From Phycisphaerales bacterium UBA3158 (GTDB lineage Bacteria; Planctomycetota; Phycisphaerae; Phycisphaerales; SM1A02): a stretch of 16,838 nucleotides of DNA. The notes under the pieces were generated by a model. It was given only the letters and a program-made list of their open reading frames with translations. It ran no database searches and was not told where the DNA came from. The stretch covers positions 1-16,838 of the forward strand of contig DEYM01000094.1 in assembly GCA_002364555.1 (NCBI GenBank), written 5' to 3'. The translations under genes were made by a program, and so were the position numbers. Numbering within the stretch: position 1 is the stretch's first letter; every line of letters starts with the position of its first letter. Below, one piece after another: positions 12,843 to 16,838 of the stretch.

Positions 12843-12856
12843 TCGACCGATCAGCT
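12837..12856. terminator. Stop-codon palindrome between the DUF2470-type gene and hldE
   Basis: AGCTGATC, loop GACC, GATCAGCT is a perfect 8-bp stem. The plus-strand stop TGA (12840-12842) is in the left arm and the hldE stop (12853-12851) in the right arm. The hairpin is identical on both transcripts and no T-run follows on either strand. It is a candidate bidirectional terminator or 3'-end stabiliser. Confidence 0.5.
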
Positions 12857-14314
12857 TCGACGGAGATGATCCACCACGTCGCTGCTTCCCAGACCGGGTC
12901 GATGAACCAGCACGCGGCACTCGATGCCCAACTGCTTCACCAATGCATGCTCGTTGATCTCCTCGGGAGCATAGTCGCCACCCTTGACGAAGAGATCCGG
13001 CATGACCGATTCGATCAATCGATGCGACGTGGGCTCCTCGAAGGGGATCACGTAGTCGACGCATGCCAGCTCGGACAGGATGGCCATCCGATCGTCGAGT
13101 CCGTAGACGGGACGCCCCTGCCCCTTCATCAGGGCAACCTGTTCGTCCACGTTGACGCCGACCACCAGTACGTCCCCCTGATTCTTCGCATCACGGAGAT
13201 AGCCGACGTGACCGGCATGGATCACATCGAAGCAACCATTGGTGAGCACGATGCGATGACCCGCCTGTCGATGGACAGCCAGTTCGACGGCCAGTTCCTC
13301 ATCGCTTCTGATCTTGTCTGTCAAAGGCTTCTGTCGACGAAGGATCTCACGCTGGATCTCCGCCAGTGGAATGGCCCGCGTACCGAAGCAGGCCACTTCA
13401 AGCCCGGCGGCCACGTTCGCGAAACGCGTCGCATCCACCCAGTCCAGTCGATTCGCCCTGGCGGCCGCGATGGCGGCGATGACGACATCACCGGCTCCGG
13501 TCACGTCGTAGACAGCCTGTGCTTCCGTGGGAATGACGGCCGGGGATTCGCCCTTGGCAAGCAGCAGGGCGCCGTCCTTGTCGAGCGTCAGGACAACGGC
13601 ATCGCACTCGAGCTGGGAGGACAAGGCCGACGCCATGTCGACAGGAGAGGATGATTCCCCACCCGTCGCCAGTTCCGCCTCTGTCCGATTGGGTGTGATC
13701 GATGTCGCCGAGTGGTACTTGCTGTAATCCTCCAGGAGCGCCGGATCGACGATGACCTCCACGCCTGCGGCTCTGGCTGCCGCGATGGTCGCCTGGCAGA
13801 TCACAGGAGTGCAGACGCCTTTGTTGTAGTCCTCAAGGCAGACCACGTCGATCCCATCCATCTTCGATTCGATGAGGGACTTCAGCGACTGCTCGATGTC
13901 CGAATCCAGCGGGCTGCTTGATTCGATGTCCAGTCGGAACATCTTCTGCGGATGACGGTGCTGGGCCAGACCGACGAGACTTCGCTTCACCGTCGTCGGA
14001 CGGCTGGCATCCTCGAGCAATCCCTCCGTGTCGACACCACTCTCCTTCAGGCAGTCGCGAAGATGGGATGCCGCCTGATCATTGCCCACGACTCCGCAGC
14101 AGACGACTTCGCCACCCAGAGACGCCAGGCAGCGTGCCACATGCGCGGCGCCGCCGGCGGATCGTTCCTCATGCTCGGCCTTGAGCACCGGGACCGGGGC
14201 ATCCGGACTGAGTCGACCCGCATCGCCATGGACGATTTCATCAAGCATGAAATCCCCAACGAGCATGGCTCGAAAAGAGGAGAGTCCCGCAACCTTGTCC
14301 AGCAGCGTCGTCAT
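12851..14314 (-). CDS. hldE: Bifunctional heptose-7-phosphate kinase / heptose-1-phosphate adenylyltransferase HldE
   Basis: Makes ADP-heptose precursors for the LPS inner core: kinase step at the N-terminus and nucleotidyl transfer at the C-terminus. Seen: 487 residues (about 477 in E. coli). PfkB-type kinase (about 1-320) with VGDFMLDEIVHGDAGRLSPDAPVPVL, GGAAHVARCLASLG and the catalytic-aspartate motif TGAGD (about 271-275). Cytidylyltransferase-like domain (about 350-487) with TNGCFDVIHAGHVGYL, VGVNVD, GRPVYGLDDRMAILSELACVDYVIPF and DLFVKGGDY. The ATG at 14314 overlaps the lpxK stop as ATGA; the longer in-frame start at 14476 would lie wholly inside lpxK. It is the last gene of the LPS operon. 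Small oddity: GLGSSDVV replaces the usual GxSTT near the C-terminus, and GGAAHVA the usual GGAANVA. Confidence 0.94.
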   Translation of the reverse strand: MTTLLDKVAGLSSFRAMLVGDFMLDEIVHGDAGRLSPDAPVPVLKAEHEERSAGGAAHVARCLASLGGEVVCCGVVGNDQAASHLRDCLKESGVDTEGLLEDASRPTTVKRSLVGLAQHRHPQKMFRLDIESSSPLDSDIEQSLKSLIESKMDGIDVVCLEDYNKGVCTPVICQATIAAARAAGVEVIVDPALLEDYSKYHSATSITPNRTEAELATGGESSSPVDMASALSSQLECDAVVLTLDKDGALLLAKGESPAVIPTEAQAVYDVTGAGDVVIAAIAAARANRLDWVDATRFANVAAGLEVACFGTRAIPLAEIQREILRRQKPLTDKIRSDEELAVELAVHRQAGHRIVLTNGCFDVIHAGHVGYLRDAKNQGDVLVVGVNVDEQVALMKGQGRPVYGLDDRMAILSELACVDYVIPFEEPTSHRLIESVMPDLFVKGGDYAPEEINEHALVKQLGIECRVLVHRPGLGSSDVVDHLRRS

Positions 14315-15336
14315 GAGGTGGCTTCCGCGGAGTTCCTGGTGACCGGATCCACGACCGCGTCGCGAATCAACTGACTGAGGGCCTCTTCGCCATCGAGAAA
14401 TCTCAACTCGAGGCGAGGTACGACTATCGGTACCTGAAGGCGGTCCAAGTCTAGCACGTCGCGGGCCTTGACCCAATCCTTTGCCGTCATGAGAATCGCA
14501 TCCGCATCGAGCACTTCCGACAGAAACGACGCTTCGGCCTGACTGAATGGCTGATGATCGCGAATGGAACGTTCATGGGTCACGGTGGCACCGAGCACCC
14601 TGAGCTGTGATCTGACCGTTTCCGGAGAGCCGATCCCAAGCCGGACGACCACGCGTCTGGAATGAAGCCAGTCGATCTCGACATCACGAGTACCCGTCTT
14701 GTCGATGATCGTCAGACTCGACCAGACATGACTGCACCAGGCGATCGGCCGACGTCCATGGACGGTTTCGACCAGTGAGGACAGGGATGGATCGATTCCA
14801 CGAGAACCGGTGATGATCACCGCGTCGGCCCGTGCGAGTGAATGCAGGGGTTCACGCAGACGGCCCATCGGAAGCATCGCGGCCGTCCGCAGGGAATCAT
14901 GCTGGGCGATGAGAACCAGATCGAGATCCCGGTGGAGCGCGCGATGCTGGAACCCATCATCCATGACGACACATTGCACATTCGGATTGGAAGGAAGCTC
15001 GCGGCGAAGCACGTCGACACGATCACCTCCGACGAAGATCGGTACATCGGGATCATGATCGCGGTATTCGAGCACCTCGTCGGCCATCTGCCCCGGCTTG
15101 GCTCCATATCCACGCGTGAGAATCGCAGGACGGAGATCCATCTCGCTCAACTGACCGACGACCCATCGCACCATCGGTGTCTTGCCGGTCCCACCCATGG
15201 ACAGGTTCCCGACAGAGATGACCGACGGCTCCACACGAGTGACGCCATGACCACGATCGAATCGATCGTTTCGCCACCGGATCACGCCTCCGTAGATCCT
15301 CGAGCCAACAGTCTTCACTAGATCAAACGCGCCCAT
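14311..15336 (-). CDS. lpxK: Tetraacyldisaccharide 4'-kinase LpxK
   Basis: Inner-membrane-associated kinase that phosphorylates the 4' position of the lipid A disaccharide precursor. Seen: 341 residues. The P-loop lies in the family context SVISVGNLSMGGTGKTPMVRW (GGTGKT about 48-53), followed by LTRGYGAKPG, VGGDRVDVLRRE, CVVMDDGFQHRALHRDLDLVLI (the DDGFQH signature), MGRLREPL, and late ILMTAKDWVKARD. The usual membrane-associating N-terminal segment is short and only partly hydrophobic. The ATG at 15336 overlaps the maf stop by one base (TAATG) and the gene's own stop overlaps hldE as ATGA, so all are probably translated from one mRNA. A typical Gram-negative lipid A gene and a strong indicator of an LPS outer membrane. 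Confidence 0.94.
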   Translation of the reverse strand: MGAFDLVKTVGSRIYGGVIRWRNDRFDRGHGVTRVEPSVISVGNLSMGGTGKTPMVRWVVGQLSEMDLRPAILTRGYGAKPGQMADEVLEYRDHDPDVPIFVGGDRVDVLRRELPSNPNVQCVVMDDGFQHRALHRDLDLVLIAQHDSLRTAAMLPMGRLREPLHSLARADAVIITGSRGIDPSLSSLVETVHGRRPIAWCSHVWSSLTIIDKTGTRDVEIDWLHSRRVVVRLGIGSPETVRSQLRVLGATVTHERSIRDHQPFSQAEASFLSEVLDADAILMTAKDWVKARDVLDLDRLQVPIVVPRLELRFLDGEEALSQLIRDAVVDPVTRNSAEATS

Positions 15337-15950
15337 TACGACTCCGGAGTCCCGGACCGATCGGAGTGGAGAACGGATCGGAGTTTCTGCATGGGCAATC
15401 CCACGATTGTCGTCTCATCACCGATCCACTCCAGAGGCCAGCCGGTCTGTTCCCGTTCGAAGAGGTTGTAACCACCCGCCTTCCCCTTCCAGAGATCCGT
15501 CTGGAGATAGGCTTCAATCATCTCATCGGACAGATCGCCCATGATGACACAGGCCGAGTCGCTGAAGATGCATCGACGGCCGATGGAGGGATCGAGAAGA
15601 CAGACCGATGTGGTCACCAGATGGGATCGCCCCCTGAAGGCAAGCAGAAGGTCTCTGGTCTCCTCGATGTTCGCAGGCTGGCCGATGACCCGGCCATCGA
15701 GATCGCAGACCGTGTCCGCTGCCAGAATCGTGCATCGATCCCCCTCCGAGGAGGGCTTGTTCGCCATGACAGAGCTTGCTTTCAACCAGGCCATGGCCGA
15801 GGACCATTCCACGGCGGAAGCGCCCTGACTGGACAGTCGTCCATCGTCGACATGAGGTGATTGGACCTCGATGTCCCATCCCTCCGCTTCGAGCATGGAG
15901 CGTCTTCGAGCGGAGGTGCTCGCGAGAATGATGCGAGGTACCCAGCTCAT
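15336..15950 (-). CDS. maf: Maf-family nucleoside triphosphate pyrophosphatase
   Basis: House-cleaning enzyme that hydrolyses nucleotides such as dTTP, UTP or modified NTPs to monophosphates. Seen: 204 residues, with the N-terminal substrate motif ILASTSARRRSML (SxSxRR at about 11-16), the catalytic ILAADTVCDLDGRVIGQP (D79), TSVCLLD, and the C-terminal GKAGGYNLFE plus TTIVGLPMQKL. The residues separating the dTTP/UTP and CTP or m7GTP subfamilies cannot be assigned with confidence by eye, so no substrate is named. It starts at the ATG at 15950, overlapping the glycosyltransferase stop as ATGA, and its stop overlaps lpxK by one base. Its place inside an LPS operon is unusual; Maf genes more often sit with division or shape genes. 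Confidence 0.9.
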   Translation of the reverse strand: MSWVPRIILASTSARRRSMLEAEGWDIEVQSPHVDDGRLSSQGASAVEWSSAMAWLKASSVMANKPSSEGDRCTILAADTVCDLDGRVIGQPANIEETRDLLLAFRGRSHLVTTSVCLLDPSIGRRCIFSDSACVIMGDLSDEMIEAYLQTDLWKGKAGGYNLFEREQTGWPLEWIGDETTIVGLPMQKLRSVLHSDRSGTPES

Positions 15951-16838
15951 GCCGAGTGCTCGATTGGATCAGCACCGCGGCGGGGATTGGAATCGTCCAT
16001 CAGGATCGTCTGGACCAGATCAACCACCTCATCCACCGAGACGGGCTGCATCAATGAATCGCCCAGACTCCTGTCCCTGTAGTTCACCGGTCGCCCCGGA
16101 GGGGCGTAGACGACCTGCGATCGAAGTCCATAGGGGCCAACGAGCGATGGTTGCGTGGGACCATAGAGTCCGACACAACGACCACCGAGTCCGACCGCCA
16201 TGTGGAGTGCCGCCGTGTCATTGGCCACTGTGACGGCTGATTCCTGGATGCACGCCATCAATTCACCAACGGTCGTCTGACCGGCCACATCGTGGACCAT
16301 CATCCCCGTGGATGTCCGGATTCGACCAGCCAGCTGACGTATCTGTTCACGCTCGCCGGGACTGCCGACCAGCACGAATCGTTTCAGTGAACTGTTCCCG
16401 AGTCCCTCGATCAATGAGATCCAATGCGAATCCGGCCATGCCTTGCTGGGCCAGCGTGTCGTGGTCGCCAGAACCGCATAGGGCGATTCGATACCGAGTC
16501 GTGCCTTGTCGGCCTGCCATGACTCCATGGATTCCGGAGGAGGGTACAACCGCATGTCCGGAACCGGAGTGATGTCCAATGGCGCCAACAACCCCAGCAT
16601 GCGGTCGACCGCATGGGCATCGGATCCGACACTCACTCGCTTGTTGTACGCCAGCCAACCACCCTCTCTGGCATCTCGATAACCGATCCGGACGGACGCT
16701 CCCGAGGACCAGGCCATCAATCCGCTGCGACCAAGCCCCTGACAGTCGACCACCACGTCCCAATTGCCCCGCTTGAGCGATCTCATCCATCGAATGGATT
16801 TCGTGAGGACAGCCGGATTCGTGGCCCATCTGGCCAGT
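15947..16838 (-). CDS. Glycosyltransferase family 9, heptosyltransferase-like (5' end outside window)
   Basis: Probably an ADP-heptose:LPS heptosyltransferase adding core sugars on the cytoplasmic face of the inner membrane. Seen: about 296 codons, open to the right edge, so the start and some N-terminal residues are missing. GT9 motifs present: WDVVVDCQGLGRSGLMAWSSGASVRIGY near the visible N-terminus, TTTRWPSKAWPDSHWISLIEGL, FVLVGSPGEREQIRQL, and the donor-binding VANDTAALHMAVGLGGRCVGLYGPTQPSLVGPYG. The ATG at 16786 is internal: the same frame upstream (LARWATNPAVLTKSIRW) still fits the family. The operon partners HldE and LpxK support an LPS-core role, but GT9 members also act on other polysaccharides, so waaC/waaF is not assigned. 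Confidence 0.88.
   Translation of the reverse strand, partial: LARWATNPAVLTKSIRWMRSLKRGNWDVVVDCQGLGRSGLMAWSSGASVRIGYRDAREGGWLAYNKRVSVGSDAHAVDRMLGLLAPLDITPVPDMRLYPPPESMESWQADKARLGIESPYAVLATTTRWPSKAWPDSHWISLIEGLGNSSLKRFVLVGSPGEREQIRQLAGRIRTSTGMMVHDVAGQTTVGELMACIQESAVTVANDTAALHMAVGLGGRCVGLYGPTQPSLVGPYGLRSQVVYAPPGRPVNYRDRSLGDSLMQPVSVDEVVDLVQTILMDDSNPRRGADPIEHSA

Noticed and set aside
12994..14476. Longer hldE start at 14476
   Set aside because: The extra 54 codons lie entirely within lpxK and encode non-family sequence; the ATG at 14314 gives the conserved N-terminus and an ATGA overlap.
1..16838. CRISPR arrays, insertion sequences, tRNA/rRNA genes, phage or defence genes
   Set aside because: None seen: no spaced direct repeats, transposase motifs or tRNA-like cloverleaf sequences, and coding density leaves almost no room.

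Overview
The window looks like an ordinary chromosomal segment (about 59% G+C by eye) of a Gram-negative bacterium with an LPS-type outer membrane. It probably belongs to Planctomycetota, most likely the Phycisphaerae. Three things suggest this: alternative complex III genes, a fused type I dehydroquinase/shikimate dehydrogenase, and a membrane-anchored DUF1573 protein. The assignment is inference; I see no rRNA or other phylogenetic marker. I see no tRNA, CRISPR array, insertion sequence or phage gene.

Layout from left to right. (1) 1-2006, minus strand: the start of an alternative complex III (quinol:electron-acceptor oxidoreductase) operon, actA then actB. actB runs off the left edge and carries an apparent frameshift near 358-385. 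(2) 2007-2223: an AT-richer divergent promoter region with a Fur-box-like palindrome. (3) 2224-3931, plus strand: tatD and a BtuF-like binding protein. (4) 3846-4736, minus: a DUF1573 protein whose 3' end overlaps the BtuF-like gene by 86 bases. (5) 4910-8015, plus: clpB and a small lipoprotein. (6) 8007-12193: aroC (minus), hslU (plus) and aroDE (minus), so two shikimate-pathway genes bracket an unfoldase. (7) 12225-12842, plus: a DUF2470-type protein. (8) 12851-16838, minus: an LPS operon transcribed as glycosyltransferase 9, maf, lpxK, hldE, with stop/start overlaps of 4, 1 and 4 bases.

How the genes work together. LpxK (lipid A 4'-kinase), HldE (ADP-heptose precursor synthesis) and the GT9 enzyme (core sugar transfer) make a coherent lipid A/core set. 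AroDE and AroC supply steps 3, 4 and 7 of chorismate synthesis. ClpB and HslU are protein quality-control AAA+ machines. ActA and ActB are respiratory electron-transfer subunits.

The gene content is mostly housekeeping and I do not see a new multi-gene system. The most interesting signals are architectural. Most transcript-leading genes have a -10-like hexamer only 6-11 bases before the start codon and no clear Shine-Dalgarno sequence, which suggests leaderless or near-leaderless mRNAs. At two convergent junctions both stop codons lie inside the arms of one perfect palindrome. There is also an intrinsic terminator at 4765-4788 with no plus-strand gene just ahead of it, and the actB frameshift.
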